A DNA stretch of 64,000 nt from an uncultured Muribaculaceae bacterium (GCA_934675575.1 CAKUQQ010000001.1:248001-312000), one strand, 5' to 3'. Counted from the first letter of the stretch, positions 26,855 to 37,267 are shown. Translations and numbers: made by a program. The notes: generated from the letters alone by a model not told the origin.

Positions 26855-29800
26855 ATGAAGAAAAAGTATTTATTGACGTTGTTGTCGTGTTGCCTACTGT
26901 CAGCGGCTGGCAATGCGCAGCAACAGCTTGCTTCCCAGCTATTGGGAATCAAGAATGTTGACACGTCTGTGAGCGAAGCACCTCCGCGCTTGGTTTCACC
27001 TTCGGAGACAACACCCACATTCACCGTGGTGAAACCAGACGGTGTGCTGGGCAAGCTTGCCGAGGGCAAGTTGAGTGAAGGGGCATTGCAGCGTGCCGCT
27101 GTGCGCAGCACAGCCCGAAAAGCGTCGGCAAATGCCAAGTTTGGCGACAACTATGCAGAGTTTGACTACGCTCTGAAAGACGGCACCAAGACGGCGCAAG
27201 CCATGGTGTCAATCAAGCCATTTAGTGCCGATTCTGCCTATGTCATCAACCTGTATGGGCTTCAAGACACTCTCCGCGCCGCCTATAATTTGACGGCAGG
27301 CACTATCAGCATTAAGCCAGGCAAGATTTACAACCATGCCACTTATGGCCCGGTGTGGGCGTGCTCAATCAACGCCACTGGCAGCACTTTCAGCACCACC
27401 GACCCCATCGTGGGCAATTTGGCTGCCGACGGCACTGTCACCCTTAGCAGCTGGGCTGTGCTGGTGGTTAGCGGCAACTATCGAGGCTCTGCATTTGGCT
27501 CGTTCTCAAAAAGTGAGTTGAAACCCACCAATGCGAGCATAACCGAGGTGCTTAACAATTCGGGCACTGATTCCACCGTGGTTTTCCCTGCCTACATTGA
27601 GCAGACTGCCAAGAACGAAATCACGCTGATGAACTTCTCCAACAACGGTGCCGTGGTTAAGGCTCGTGTAAATCCCGACAAAACGGTAGAGATTGCTCCA
27701 CAGCGCATATTCTCAAACTCGGTTTATGGCGATTTCTTCTGCTATCCTACCGATTGGAAGGCCGGCAAGCTCTACGTTAAGTCTATAACCGGTCAGGGCA
27801 CCGATACCGACATGAAGTTTGGCAACTGGGGTGTAAGCAACCACAGCGACAAGACCCTGCTGACTCGCCGAGTGATGAGCACCACAATCACGTTCCCTAA
27901 AGGCACTGTCACATATCCGGCCAAGCCGGTGCTTAGCTGGACTGGCGACGGTAGCGAGTCAAATCCATTTGTTTTGAAAAACGTGGCACAGCTTCAGGAT
28001 TTTGCTGAAGATGTGCGTTGCGGCAACAGCTACAAGGGCAAGTTCATTGCTCTTGGCGGCAATATCGACATGGGCACTCTGGTGCAAGGATTCAGCCCTG
28101 TGGGCGTGAATGAGGAGAAACCATTTGAGGGCACATTCGACGGCAAAGGCTTCACATTCAAAAATCTGTCGCTCTCTGTGGGCGAAGAAAACTACTTTGG
28201 CATCTTCGGCTATGCTGGTGCTAACAGTGTGATTAAAAACGTGGTTATCGACAGCTGCGGCATCAGAGCCTATGGCACCAACGTGGGTCTGCTGGCAGGT
28301 TTCAGCCTTGGAAAAATCAGCGACATCAAGGTCGTTAATTCTGCACTTGTGGCCATTGGCTTAAACGCTGGCGGCATTGTGGGCGGATATGATGGCCCAT
28401 CTATGACAAACACCACTTTCGACGGCGCCGTTACAGGCGTTGGCGCACATGGTGGCGTGGTTGGTCTGCTCAAAGGCAACTTGGACCACTCACAGTCGCA
28501 CGGCACATTGAAGATGACAGGACGCATGTCCGACTACTATTGCGGCATGGGTGGTCTTGTGGGCATGACCCTGCCCAAGGGCGCACAGCGCGCAAACATC
28601 ACTTATTGCTACAACGACGCAAGCATTACCGACGTGCCAGGCTATGGCTATGTTGGTGGCTTGGTGGGAAGTTTGCAGACAGGTACAATAGATTATTGCT
28701 ATAACTTGGGCAACATCAGCTCCAAGGCAATATCCTACGATGGCACAGCCTCTTTGCCGCAAGGCTCTGTGGGTGGTCTTGTGGGCACAACCTATGGCGG
28801 CAACGTATTCAACAGCTATGCGTCTAACATAATTATCAACACACGCGAGTCAAACCGCGTGGGCGGCATCGTGGGCAATGTGATTGTGCCTGTTATAAAG
28901 ACTGACGGCAATGGCAATGTGATTTCCACAGTGTTCCCGTCTTCGTTCAAAAACTGCTACACAAGTGGTCAGACTCGTCTGCCTAAGCTTTATGACGCGC
29001 AAGGCATCTACGGTGTCACTTACAGTGATTCAATATTTACCAACTGCTACTACGACAAGCAAGTCGTGGGCAGTGAAAAGCCCAAGAAATGTGCAGTAGA
29101 AACGTCATTCCTCGCTTCTGGCAAACCTCTGCCAGGTTTTGAGGTTGACAAATGGGTGTTCGCCGAGGGCTTGTATCCGCGCATCAAGGGCATAGACGAC
29201 ACCAAGGAGGCTTGTCTGTCAGCTTCTACGCTGACTCTGGGTGCTGGCGAAACCGTGCTTAAGGTTAAGCATGACTTCAAGGTTTCCACAGCCAATGGCA
29301 TTACATGGAAGCTTTACGACAGCTCCTCGCAAAAATTCGTTGATGAAACCACAGGCCTCATTCTCAGTGGCGATTCTGTTAAGCTCAAAGATATTAACTC
29401 AGCCGAGGTGATTGTGGCACTCGCTCCATCGGGCATGCCTTACAAGATGTATGGACTTGAAACAGTCAATCCGTCTGGTTTCCTTGGTTCTGGAACAGAA
29501 GCTGACCCATATTTGATTCAAGATGTCAACGACCTCATGACGCTCGATAAGGGTGTTACGTCTAACGGTCAGAACTTCAAGGGCGACTTCTTTAAGCAGA
29601 CCAACGACATCGACCTCAAAGACGCTGCCGGTTTCACAGGAATTGGCAATGTCAACAACGCCAAGATTGTGTTTGGCGGCACTTACGATGGTCAGGGTCA
29701 TGCAATTCACAACATGAAACTTGGCTCCATTGCTGCCGATGCCAACAATAAGCCGACCACAAAGGGTTCTTCTCAAAACATAGGCTTGTTTGGCTATACC

Positions 29801-32800
29801 AGCGCCGACGCCACAATCAAGAATGTGGTGATTGCTGCCGACTGCGAGGTCATTGGTTACTCAAACGTGGGTTCTGTTGTGGGTCACTCTGCCGGCAAGA
29901 TAGAAAACTGCCGCAACTATGGCAATGTGACGGCAATCAGCTCCTATGCTGGTGGTATCACGGGCTATGTTGAGGCCACTGGTAGTGTGGTTAGCTGTTA
30001 CAATTCTGGAAATGTGGCATCTTGTGGCACTTATGCTGCCGGTATAGCAGCCTATTCCAAGGGCAAAATCACATATTGCCAAAACGATGGCGATGTGAGA
30101 GCCGACTCTGTGACACAATATGCCACTTCGCCTATGCCAAACAATGCTGCCGGCATTGTGGGCTTCCTCTCTGGAGCCACTACCGTGAGCCACAACATCA
30201 ATTCTGGCAACGTGTATGCCAAGAACAACGTGGGTGGCATATCTTCTATGCTGGCAAGCATGGGCACAGACTTTGAGGGCAACATCAACTATGGTATTGT
30301 AACTTACGAAAAATATTCAGAGCTAACTCGCGGTGCCGTTATAGCCAAAAACCTCAATTCCAAGTCAACGGTCAAGAATAACTACTACGACAGCCAACTT
30401 GGCTACTATGGTGGTGCTGCAACGGCAATCGTCAAGGGCATTAACGGTGTGACCACCAAGGAACTCACCTCTGGCAAGGCTCTTGAAGGACTTGACTCCA
30501 CGGCCTATGACTTTGAGACTGGCAAATACCCGGTGCTGAAGCCGTTTAAAGACGAGGCCGCTGCCAAGGCAAACCGCTCTATGGTGGTTACGTTTGCCGA
30601 CGGCAACACTGCCGACGATGTGTTTGCCCCAGCAACACTTGCCAGTGGCGACAAATTGCTGGTGTGGACTTTGAAACAAGGCTCTAAATTCACTGTCGGC
30701 GACGGCACGTTGAGTGTGAATATTGGCGAAGGTGCAGCGAGCGTGCGCGACACTCTTGTGGCCACCGTTGGAGGCTACAGCAAGGTGATAGGCTTGCGCG
30801 CAATGCCTAACCTGTTTAGCGGTGCCGGAACTGCTGCCGACCCATATCAAATCAAGACGGTTGCCGACATGGCAAAACTTGCCGATGTGACCAATAATGA
30901 GCACTTCACATTCTCTGGACGTTACTTCAAGGTTCTCAACGACATCGACTTTGCCGATGTTGATTACGCTCCGGTAGCCATTGGTGCCAACAAGTTTGAC
31001 GCCGATTTCAACGGTGGCGGCAATAAGTTCACCAATGTGAAATATAGCACTGACAAGACTGCTGACACCTATATTGGCCTGTTTGGCAATGTGGGGCAGC
31101 ATGGACGTCTTCATGATTTGACACTCGTAAGTGGCAGCATTACGGCTTACAGCAGCTCGGCGGGTTTTGCCGGACGCGTTTTTGGCCAGATTGAGAATTG
31201 TGTTAACAATGCCACAATCAGCACATACAAGAACACGGCTGCTGCCGGTATCGCAGTTTATCTTGCCTATGGAGGTTCGATTAAGAATTGCCAGAATCAC
31301 GGTCACATTGCAAGTGTTAGCTCTGGTAGCGTTGGTATTGTGTATGAAACAGAAACCAACACTTTAGTCGAAAACTGTGTCAACACAGCCGACATAGTGG
31401 TTGAGTCTAAAAACACCAATGCCGGTATCGTGGGAAGCAACGGCGGTACTATTAAGGATTGTGTCAACAAAGGCAAGATTGGTGGTTCGGCAAGCCTTGC
31501 CGGCATCGCCGTACACTCGGTTGGCGGTGACTCCATTATCAACTGTGTCAACGAGGGCGACATCACCGGCACATCGGGCACGATGGGCGGTATCGTGGCA
31601 CTCAAAGACAAAAATAACGCTGTTACTGTCATCAAGGGCTGCCACAACATTGGTAAAATCACTGGTGCTGCCAACATTGCCGGCATTATCGGTAGTGCCA
31701 CACCAGGCCTTATGATTACCGACTGCTACAATACTGGCGACATCTCTGGCACTGGCACAGCCGTGGGCGGTTTCATGGGAGCTTGTAGCACTATTGCCGA
31801 CAAGACTGTTGTCACCACAGTCACCAGCAGCTACAACACTGGTAACGTGAGCAGCAAGAAATCGACAATTGGTGGTTTTGTGGGTGATATGAATGAAACT
31901 GCGGCTGTGTTTGCTGACTGCTACAACACTGGTGACGTTACCGTAACAGGCAACTACGTGGGCGGTTTTGCCGGCGAATGGAGCGGAACGGCTTATCGTT
32001 GCTACAATGCTGGTAACGTGAAGGCCAACGGATATGGCATTGGTGGCTTCTCAGGCATAGCCCCTGGCGAAATCCATGAGTGCTTCAATGTGGGTGATGT
32101 GACAAGCACCGGTTCTTCTTCAAGCTCGCTTGCAAATGCCGGCGGACTTTGGGGATATGGCTATTCTCGCATCTACGACAGCTACAATATGGGCACAGTG
32201 ACCGCCAAGGCACTTGCCGGCGGCATCAACGGCCGCACTTATGGTGGAGCTGTGATTGACAACACTTACAACGCAGGAAAGGTGGTAGTGACCGACAAGA
32301 CGGTGGTTTCTAACATCACCGACCTCTATAAGGATCAAATGGAGCTTGAAAATTGCTACTACGACTCTTGGGTTAACCCCGATGTCAAGTCGAGCACCGA
32401 TGAGCGCGCCACAGCACTTAGCACACGCGGTCTTGCCCTGACGTCAATCAACGACAGCACATTCCGTGTGGTTGCTGGCATGTATCCCACACTCAAGTGC
32501 TTTGCCGACAATGAGCTTGCCAACTGGTTTGCCGCCATTCCGGTTCTTGCCGAAGGCGACACCTACGACAACGTGAGCAAGCAGTTTGTGGTCGGCACAC
32601 CGGAGGGTACGGAGTGGACATCGTCTGACAACATCACCATCAAAGACGGTGTGGTTAGCTCCACAGCCATTGGTGAGGCTTGGCTGACCAAGAAACTTGG
32701 CGACCGCACAAAGACTTATAACTTCACGGTTACTAAGGTTTCTGGCATAGAAGATGCTTATGCTTCGGCACAAATCATCAAGTCGGAGTATTATTCAATC

Positions 32801-32908
32801 AGTGGCGTTGCACTCGGTGAGGCGCGTCCATCTACAGCCGGCATCTATGTGGTGAAGCTCACTTACGACAATGGCACCACAGTGTCAAAGAAAATTGTCA
32901 TAAAGTAA
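26855..32908 (+). CDS. giant secreted GLUG-repeat protein with T9SS-like C-terminal domain
   Basis: 2017 residues with a signal peptide (about 1-21, ending AGNAQ). An N-terminal beta-rich region covers about 1-365. Three large blocks each begin with a GxGTxxxPYLIQ or GDGSESNPF opening and a DID element (about residues 365, 880 and 1325). Many GLUG-type repeats of the form GNVTxxxxYxGGIxGxxxGxIxNCxNxG fill the blocks, making a long beta-solenoid. The end (YYSISGVALGEARPSTAGIY...KKIVIK) is a T9SS-type sorting domain. GLUG repeats occur in bacterial adhesins and proteases; no catalytic module is visible, so a surface adhesin or binding role is likely. Confidence 0.88.
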   Translation: MKKKYLLTLLSCCLLSAAGNAQQQLASQLLGIKNVDTSVSEAPPRLVSPSETTPTFTVVKPDGVLGKLAEGKLSEGALQRAAVRSTARKASANAKFGDNYAEFDYALKDGTKTAQAMVSIKPFSADSAYVINLYGLQDTLRAAYNLTAGTISIKPGKIYNHATYGPVWACSINATGSTFSTTDPIVGNLAADGTVTLSSWAVLVVSGNYRGSAFGSFSKSELKPTNASITEVLNNSGTDSTVVFPAYIEQTAKNEITLMNFSNNGAVVKARVNPDKTVEIAPQRIFSNSVYGDFFCYPTDWKAGKLYVKSITGQGTDTDMKFGNWGVSNHSDKTLLTRRVMSTTITFPKGTVTYPAKPVLSWTGDGSESNPFVLKNVAQLQDFAEDVRCGNSYKGKFIALGGNIDMGTLVQGFSPVGVNEEKPFEGTFDGKGFTFKNLSLSVGEENYFGIFGYAGANSVIKNVVIDSCGIRAYGTNVGLLAGFSLGKISDIKVVNSALVAIGLNAGGIVGGYDGPSMTNTTFDGAVTGVGAHGGVVGLLKGNLDHSQSHGTLKMTGRMSDYYCGMGGLVGMTLPKGAQRANITYCYNDASITDVPGYGYVGGLVGSLQTGTIDYCYNLGNISSKAISYDGTASLPQGSVGGLVGTTYGGNVFNSYASNIIINTRESNRVGGIVGNVIVPVIKTDGNGNVISTVFPSSFKNCYTSGQTRLPKLYDAQGIYGVTYSDSIFTNCYYDKQVVGSEKPKKCAVETSFLASGKPLPGFEVDKWVFAEGLYPRIKGIDDTKEACLSASTLTLGAGETVLKVKHDFKVSTANGITWKLYDSSSQKFVDETTGLILSGDSVKLKDINSAEVIVALAPSGMPYKMYGLETVNPSGFLGSGTEADPYLIQDVNDLMTLDKGVTSNGQNFKGDFFKQTNDIDLKDAAGFTGIGNVNNAKIVFGGTYDGQGHAIHNMKLGSIAADANNKPTTKGSSQNIGLFGYTSADATIKNVVIAADCEVIGYSNVGSVVGHSAGKIENCRNYGNVTAISSYAGGITGYVEATGSVVSCYNSGNVASCGTYAAGIAAYSKGKITYCQNDGDVRADSVTQYATSPMPNNAAGIVGFLSGATTVSHNINSGNVYAKNNVGGISSMLASMGTDFEGNINYGIVTYEKYSELTRGAVIAKNLNSKSTVKNNYYDSQLGYYGGAATAIVKGINGVTTKELTSGKALEGLDSTAYDFETGKYPVLKPFKDEAAAKANRSMVVTFADGNTADDVFAPATLASGDKLLVWTLKQGSKFTVGDGTLSVNIGEGAASVRDTLVATVGGYSKVIGLRAMPNLFSGAGTAADPYQIKTVADMAKLADVTNNEHFTFSGRYFKVLNDIDFADVDYAPVAIGANKFDADFNGGGNKFTNVKYSTDKTADTYIGLFGNVGQHGRLHDLTLVSGSITAYSSSAGFAGRVFGQIENCVNNATISTYKNTAAAGIAVYLAYGGSIKNCQNHGHIASVSSGSVGIVYETETNTLVENCVNTADIVVESKNTNAGIVGSNGGTIKDCVNKGKIGGSASLAGIAVHSVGGDSIINCVNEGDITGTSGTMGGIVALKDKNNAVTVIKGCHNIGKITGAANIAGIIGSATPGLMITDCYNTGDISGTGTAVGGFMGACSTIADKTVVTTVTSSYNTGNVSSKKSTIGGFVGDMNETAAVFADCYNTGDVTVTGNYVGGFAGEWSGTAYRCYNAGNVKANGYGIGGFSGIAPGEIHECFNVGDVTSTGSSSSSLANAGGLWGYGYSRIYDSYNMGTVTAKALAGGINGRTYGGAVIDNTYNAGKVVVTDKTVVSNITDLYKDQMELENCYYDSWVNPDVKSSTDERATALSTRGLALTSINDSTFRVVAGMYPTLKCFADNELANWFAAIPVLAEGDTYDNVSKQFVVGTPEGTEWTSSDNITIKDGVVSSTAIGEAWLTKKLGDRTKTYNFTVTKVSGIEDAYASAQIIKSEYYSISGVALGEARPSTAGIYVVKLTYDNGTTVSKKIVIK

Positions 32909-32955
32909 AAAACGGCGCATGAGGGCGTTTAGCCCCCAGCGACCATAAATTTTAT

Positions 32956-32987
32956 AGGGCGCAACGGAGTTTTCTCCGCTGCGCCCT
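32956..32987 (+). terminator. intrinsic terminator after the GLUG protein gene
   Basis: AGGGCGCAACGGAG, loop TTTT, CTCCGCTGCGCCCT form a long stem with one mismatch, followed by GCTTTTG. It may also end the convergent tatD transcript. Confidence 0.8.
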
Positions 32988-33010
32988 GCTTTTGTGCTTG
33001 TGTTGTCCGT

Positions 33011-33631
33011 TCACCGCATGAGCAGGGTGGCTGCATTGCGTCTCACCAGGACTTTTGCATCATCGGGACTAATGCAAAGTGTGGCGGCTATGGTGGCAAT
33101 CACATCGTCAATGCTTTGTGGGCTGTCGTCGGTTTCCGCAAGTATTTTGTCGGTGGGCACTGCCTTGAGTGTGTCGAGGTTGAATTGTGTGCCAAAAGAG
33201 AAATAAAATTCGGCGTCAATCAGTTTGTGTGCCACATTTGGGTTGCCTCTCATGCCGTGAATTACCCACGGCACGCTTTTTTGCGACTCGTTCCACAACT
33301 TCAGCACCTCTTGCGAAGTGCGCACCATGTGCACAATTAGAGGCTTGCCCACGTGCTCGGCAATGGCTATGTGTTGCAGAAACAAATCAGTCTGGGTGTT
33401 TAGTGGAGCTCCACGCCTTGAGTCAAGCCCGGTTTCTCCTATCGCAGCCACTTGTGGGTGCGAGGCTATGCTTTTTAGGCTCTCTACCTCCGTGGTGAGG
33501 CTGGTGGCAGCGTGCCAGGGGTGAATGCCCACGGCATACAGCTTGCCCTCACTGGGCGCAAATTCGCTTGGCTCAACGCATATCAGGGCGTTGGGCGCAT
33601 CATGATTGTGGGTGTGAATGTCAATAATCAT
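33011..33631 (-). CDS. TatD family metal-dependent hydrolase
   Basis: 206 residues with a TIM-barrel of the TatD type. Metal ligands are visible as DIHTHNH at residues 3-9, IGETGLD near 90, VHM near 120, HGM near 144 and ETDDSP near 170. TatD proteins act as DNases or unassigned metallohydrolases. It is shorter than the classic 260-residue enzymes but all ligand motifs are present. Its start overlaps yidD by 4 bases, so it is the last gene of the rnpA-yidD-tatD unit. Confidence 0.9.
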   Translation of the reverse strand: MIIDIHTHNHDAPNALICVEPSEFAPSEGKLYAVGIHPWHAATSLTTEVESLKSIASHPQVAAIGETGLDSRRGAPLNTQTDLFLQHIAIAEHVGKPLIVHMVRTSQEVLKLWNESQKSVPWVIHGMRGNPNVAHKLIDAEFYFSFGTQFNLDTLKAVPTDKILAETDDSPQSIDDVIATIAATLCISPDDAKVLVRRNAATLLMR

Positions 33632-33870
33632 GGCACGGGGTCATATCCGCTTCCGCCCCACGGATTGCATCGCAAGATGCGCTTTATGGCGAGCCATGTG
33701 CCCTTAATGGGACCATGTTTTTTAATGGCTTCTATGGCATATTGGCTGCACGTGGGCGTGTAGCGGCACGCTGGTGGCAGCAGCGGAGAGATGAATTTCT
33801 GATAAAATCTTATTGGTAATATCAGCGTCCACCCCACAAAATGCAATGTTTGGGCAACGAAGTCTCTCAT
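33628..33870 (-). CDS. yidD: membrane protein insertion efficiency factor
   Basis: 80 residues with the complete family signature: [20 protein letters not shown], then SQYAIEAI and [13 protein letters not shown]. The protein is a small amphipathic inner-membrane-associated factor that aids YidC-dependent insertion. It is placed five bases after rnpA, the usual bacterial arrangement, and overlaps tatD by four. Confidence 0.96.
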   Translation of the reverse strand: MRDFVAQTLHFVGWTLILPIRFYQKFISPLLPPACRYTPTCSQYAIEAIKKHGPIKGTWLAIKRILRCNPWGGSGYDPVP

Positions 33871-33875
33871 TTTCT

Positions 33876-34271
33876 TTATGGTTTACTCTCGATTGACGCG
33901 CTGATTTTGACAAGAATTTCTTTCATTTTGCTTTCAATCACGGAATAGTCGGTCTCACTTTTCGACAAGTAGGTGAAAGCAATGTCCACGTTTTTGCCTT
34001 GGGTTTCGAGTGTGGTGTAGAGCAGGTCGCGGTTCAGACGATAGCTTTCCCTCACGCGTCGGCGCATGAGCACACGCCCCACGGCGGTGTGTATTTTTTT
34101 CTTGGGTATGCTTATCATAAACTGAGCCGCCTTGGCACGCTCGCTGTCGCCGGCTATGCGAAACACGGCGCGCAGTGGGTAGGCAATCACTGAGTCGCCC
34201 TTGGCAAAAAGTGTGTTGATTGCCGTGCGGCTGCAAAGTTTTTCGCTTTTATGTAGTTTCAGTTGATGCAT
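33876..34271 (-). CDS. rnpA: ribonuclease P protein component
   Basis: Basic protein subunit of RNase P, which trims the 5' end of tRNA precursors. The 131-residue protein opens with [19 protein letters not shown], where the usual KxxrLxxxxdFxxvfxxG pattern is recognisable. The RNA-binding arginine helix reads [17 protein letters not shown]. It begins the tight rnpA-yidD-tatD cluster and lies 86 bases downstream of hemD. Confidence 0.95.
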   Translation of the reverse strand: MHQLKLHKSEKLCSRTAINTLFAKGDSVIAYPLRAVFRIAGDSERAKAAQFMISIPKKKIHTAVGRVLMRRRVRESYRLNRDLLYTTLETQGKNVDIAFTYLSKSETDYSVIESKMKEILVKISASIESKP

Positions 34272-34303
34272 AAGCTTACAATACCGCTAAGTTAATAAAA
34301 AAT

Positions 34304-34330
34304 CGGAGTAACAGCGTGGCGGTCACTCCG
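34304..34330 (-). terminator. terminator-like hairpin between hemD and rnpA
   Basis: CGGAGT (34304-34309) pairs with ACTCCG (34325-34330). On the minus strand it is followed by ATTTTTTATT. It should end or attenuate the hemD transcript. Confidence 0.7.
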
Positions 34331-34357
34331 GTTTGTGTTGCAAAATGAGTATTTTGT

Positions 34358-35098
34358 TTATTCTTGATGTTCTTTAAGCCACTGGTCGATTGCTGCAGCC
34401 ATCGATGGCACAGCTGGTGAAGTGGTGAGGTCGAGACGCAGACCGGAGTTCTTGATTTCGTCGAGAGTCTTCGGACCCATACCGCCAATCACGATGTCGC
34501 CTTGCTTGAATTTCGGGAAATTCTTCAGCATCGACTTCACACCTGTGGGGGTGAAGAATATGAGCATATCGTAGTCAAATGGCTCGTCTGGGGCAAAGTC
34601 ATTGCTCACAGTGCGATACATAATAGCCTTTGTGTAGTTGATGTGGTTCTCGTCGAGTTTTGAAGCCTTGCTGTCGTGTACATTCGACATGGGGTAGAGG
34701 TATTTCTCTTTGTTGTGCTTCACTATGGCAGGAATCAAATCTTCTATTTTTCCTGTTTCGCTGAAGAAAATCTTGCGTTTGCGATACACGATGTATTTTT
34801 GCAGATAGTGTGCAACTGTCTCGCTGACACAAAAATATTTCATCGTGTCGGGCACTTCAAAGCGCAACTCCTTGCAGAGTCTGAAATAGTGGTCTATTGC
34901 TGTTCTTGCTGTGAAGATAACTGAAGTGTGGTCGCTGATAGACACTTTGTTTTGACGGAACTCTTTTGATGATAGTCCCTCGACTTTAAAAAAAGGGCGA
35001 AACACTATGGTAACACCATATTTCTTCTCGATGTCGTAGTATGGAGATTTTTCTGAGGACGGCTTAGGTTGTGAAACCAGAATTTTTTTAATCTGCAC
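34358..35098 (-). CDS. hemD: uroporphyrinogen-III synthase
   Basis: Cyclises hydroxymethylbilane to uroporphyrinogen III, the branch point to haem and cobalamin. At 246 residues it matches the family. Recognisable parts are VIFTARTAIDHYFRLC in the first domain and FFTPTGVKSMLKNF with VIGGMGPKTLDEI in the second, which fit the HemD pattern of FTSxxxV and GxxTAxA. The family is poorly conserved, but position before rnpA and after a DUF4271 gene is a known Bacteroidetes arrangement as I recall. It is 17 bases from the DUF4271 gene. Confidence 0.88.
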   Translation of the reverse strand: MQIKKILVSQPKPSSEKSPYYDIEKKYGVTIVFRPFFKVEGLSSKEFRQNKVSISDHTSVIFTARTAIDHYFRLCKELRFEVPDTMKYFCVSETVAHYLQKYIVYRKRKIFFSETGKIEDLIPAIVKHNKEKYLYPMSNVHDSKASKLDENHINYTKAIMYRTVSNDFAPDEPFDYDMLIFFTPTGVKSMLKNFPKFKQGDIVIGGMGPKTLDEIKNSGLRLDLTTSPAVPSMAAAIDQWLKEHQE

Positions 35099-35115
35099 TG
35101 TTAACTCTTAGGTTT

Positions 35116-36018
35116 TTACGATTGTAAAAAGAAACAAATATTCGTTGCGCCCAAATATACCAAAATTGGGGGTACAATTTCAACGCTGCAAAGGTACAAA
35201 ATAAAAAAGAGAATTGAGGATAAATCGTTGAAAAAAATTCTAAACCCTTTGTAGATAAATGCTACTCTTGCAGCGGCATAGAGGGCTAATGCCACAATCA
35301 AAAGTGGCTGTATCAGCGAGTGGTAAACGAGCATCATCACCGTCACAGGAAACAGCAGCAAGCCCAGCAGCGACTGTGTGGCCTTGAAGCCGTCGAGCCA
35401 GATGTGGCTTTGCATTTTGTTGCCGAAAATATAGCCTAAAAGCCAGTAGAGTGAGAGTTGCAGCGCATAAAACAGCAGTGCCACGGCACTGAAGCAACCT
35501 ATGTGGGCAAACACATTGGCATGGAGCGAGGCGCGGAGTGACGGCTCGTTGTGGTTTATGCCGAAAAACAGCATAAAACCCTCCATTATGCAGGTGTTTA
35601 TAATCAGTGCTGTCAAAATCTGCGTTTCGGTCACTGTGTGGTCGTCAAACAGGTTTTCGCGCATTTTCACTGAGAAAATGTTGTGGGCGAAGTTTTCTAT
35701 ATACTTGTAGCCTGTGCGATAGGTGACGATTATCAAAAACAGTCCGGCAAGCAGCATGCTCATGGCTCCTGTGTCGTGGAGCGGTGAGTTGCCGTAGGGT
35801 TTGGCGCGGTCGGCCATGGGAATTTCCATCACCGGTTGTTGGCTGATGTGGGCGTATGTGGAGTCGTTTCCCTTGATAGTGGGCAGACCTTGCGGAAAGC
35901 GCGGCTTATAGGCTGCTGCATGCTGCTGCACTGTGGCACTGTCGGTGGTGACGGTGTCGGTTGGCTGTGCCGTGGTGTGAGTGGCTTTTGTGTGTAGCGT
36001 TGCTTTGGGCATGGTCAA
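35116..36018 (-). CDS. DUF4271 integral membrane protein
   Basis: 300 residues. The N-terminal 90 are polar and Thr/Pro-rich (likely cytosolic or periplasmic tail), followed by about six hydrophobic helices such as MSMLLAGLFLIIVTY and LLLFPVTVMMLVYH. The family is confined to Bacteroidetes and commonly precedes hemD. Function is unknown. It starts 4 bases inside the LOG-family gene and ends 17 bases before hemD, so all three should be one transcript. Confidence 0.85.
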   Translation of the reverse strand: MTMPKATLHTKATHTTAQPTDTVTTDSATVQQHAAAYKPRFPQGLPTIKGNDSTYAHISQQPVMEIPMADRAKPYGNSPLHDTGAMSMLLAGLFLIIVTYRTGYKYIENFAHNIFSVKMRENLFDDHTVTETQILTALIINTCIMEGFMLFFGINHNEPSLRASLHANVFAHIGCFSAVALLFYALQLSLYWLLGYIFGNKMQSHIWLDGFKATQSLLGLLLFPVTVMMLVYHSLIQPLLIVALALYAAARVAFIYKGFRIFFNDLSSILFFILYLCSVEIVPPILVYLGATNICFFLQS

Positions 36019-36599
36019 TATTTTGATTCGGCATGTGTCACGCCATGTTCAAATTCTTCTTCAATGGCCGCTATTGCCTCTTGTGGCGTTTTTGCCACAG
36101 TGAGCAGTTTGGCATGCGAGGGTTTCATGAAGCCCTCGTCAATGCTGCGCTTAATCATGTCCACAATGGGGTCATAGTAGCCGCTGGTGTTGAGCAGCAC
36201 GATTGGTTTTGACATAATGTTGAGCTGGCGCCAAGTAAAGGCTTCAAAAAGCTCTTCCCATGTGCCGCAGCCGCCTGGCAGAGCCACTATGGCGTTGGCA
36301 AGGTCGGCCATCTTCTCTTTGCGTTGGTGCATGTCGGCGGTAGCGATAGTCGATGTGAGCCGCTCGTAATTCCATTTGTTGTCAATCATGAATTGCGGAA
36401 TCACGCCTATGGCTTCGCCTCCGTTGTCGAGCACACCGTCGCTCACGGCGCGCATCAGTCCGTCGCGCCCGGCACCGTTGACGCAAGCCCAGTCTTTTTG
36501 GGCAATCAGCTGCCCAAGCAGATAGGCATCGGCGGCAAATGTCTTGGCTATTTTGCTGCTCGATGCACCGAAAACCAATATTTTAGTGCTTGATTTCAT
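36015..36599 (-). CDS. LOG family protein (TIGR00730), likely nucleotide phosphoribohydrolase
   Basis: 194 residues from MKSSTKILVFGASSSK; the upstream start at 36632 is less likely. The Rossmann-like fold carries the family signature PGGCGTWEELFEAFTW (consensus PGGxGTxxE) near residue 103-118. LOG enzymes release ribose-5-phosphate from nucleoside monophosphates and, in plants and some bacteria, activate cytokinins. In the usual case bacterial members act in nucleotide turnover. It overlaps the DUF4271 gene by 4 bases. Confidence 0.9.
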   Translation of the reverse strand: MKSSTKILVFGASSSKIAKTFAADAYLLGQLIAQKDWACVNGAGRDGLMRAVSDGVLDNGGEAIGVIPQFMIDNKWNYERLTSTIATADMHQRKEKMADLANAIVALPGGCGTWEELFEAFTWRQLNIMSKPIVLLNTSGYYDPIVDMIKRSIDEGFMKPSHAKLLTVAKTPQEAIAAIEEEFEHGVTHAESKY

Positions 36600-36635
36600 T
36601 TTGTAGGTGCAAAGGTAGCAATTATTACACAAATC

Positions 36636-37181
36636 TCATTTTAGAAGTGTGCTCATAATCTCGTTCCAGTTGGTCAAGTCTTGAATTGAGCCGAGAAAAG
36701 TGTCGTTTGGCTTGAATGCGGCGGAGTCGTTGAGTGTGTAGGTGTGCGCAGGCATTTCTATGCACAACTTTGCATTGCCCCAGCTGTCGTCTTTGCTATA
36801 TCGTGAGCCAAGCTGCCTGAAATAGCTGCCTTGCAGATAATACACGCGAGTGCCGTCGTTGGCCAGATAGAGCTTGTCTATTTGGGTGTCGCGCAGGTGT
36901 TGGGCGCATTGCAGCAGCACACGCATCACGTCCACGCGATTGAAGTCGTGGTCGTCGTCGGGCTTTTTCACGTTGAACACGGCATCGTGGCTAAACCATG
37001 GGCGTGTCACCTCAATGTTGATGCCTGCATTTTGTGGGTCGAGTGCCACAAGTTGCTCTTTGCCTATCACGATTTCACCGCGGTTGCAGATGTTGACAAT
37101 CATCACGGCAAGCACGGTGGCAAGCAGCACGGCTGCTATTGCAGCATAGGCTTTGGGGCTGATTTTTCTGAAATCAATCAT
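36636..37181 (-). CDS. hypothetical membrane-anchored protein
   Basis: 181 residues with one transmembrane helix near the N terminus (AYAAIAAVLLATVLAVMIV, residues 12-30) and a larger outside domain. The outside domain is mixed alpha/beta with no known motif; it contains WFSHDAVFNVKKPDDDHDF and a YLANDGTRVYYLQ stretch. The topology suggests a periplasmic domain held in the inner membrane. It ends 37 bases before the LOG gene in the same direction and is probably co-transcribed with it. No family recognised. Confidence 0.72.
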   Translation of the reverse strand: MIDFRKISPKAYAAIAAVLLATVLAVMIVNICNRGEIVIGKEQLVALDPQNAGINIEVTRPWFSHDAVFNVKKPDDDHDFNRVDVMRVLLQCAQHLRDTQIDKLYLANDGTRVYYLQGSYFRQLGSRYSKDDSWGNAKLCIEMPAHTYTLNDSAAFKPNDTFLGSIQDLTNWNEIMSTLLK

Positions 37182-37267
37182 AGCGGTAGTGGAGAATTAT
37201 TGGTTCTTACATATAGTTGATTTCTCTGTTAGACCGCCGCTGGTGCCTTGTGGTTTAACTACGCTGC

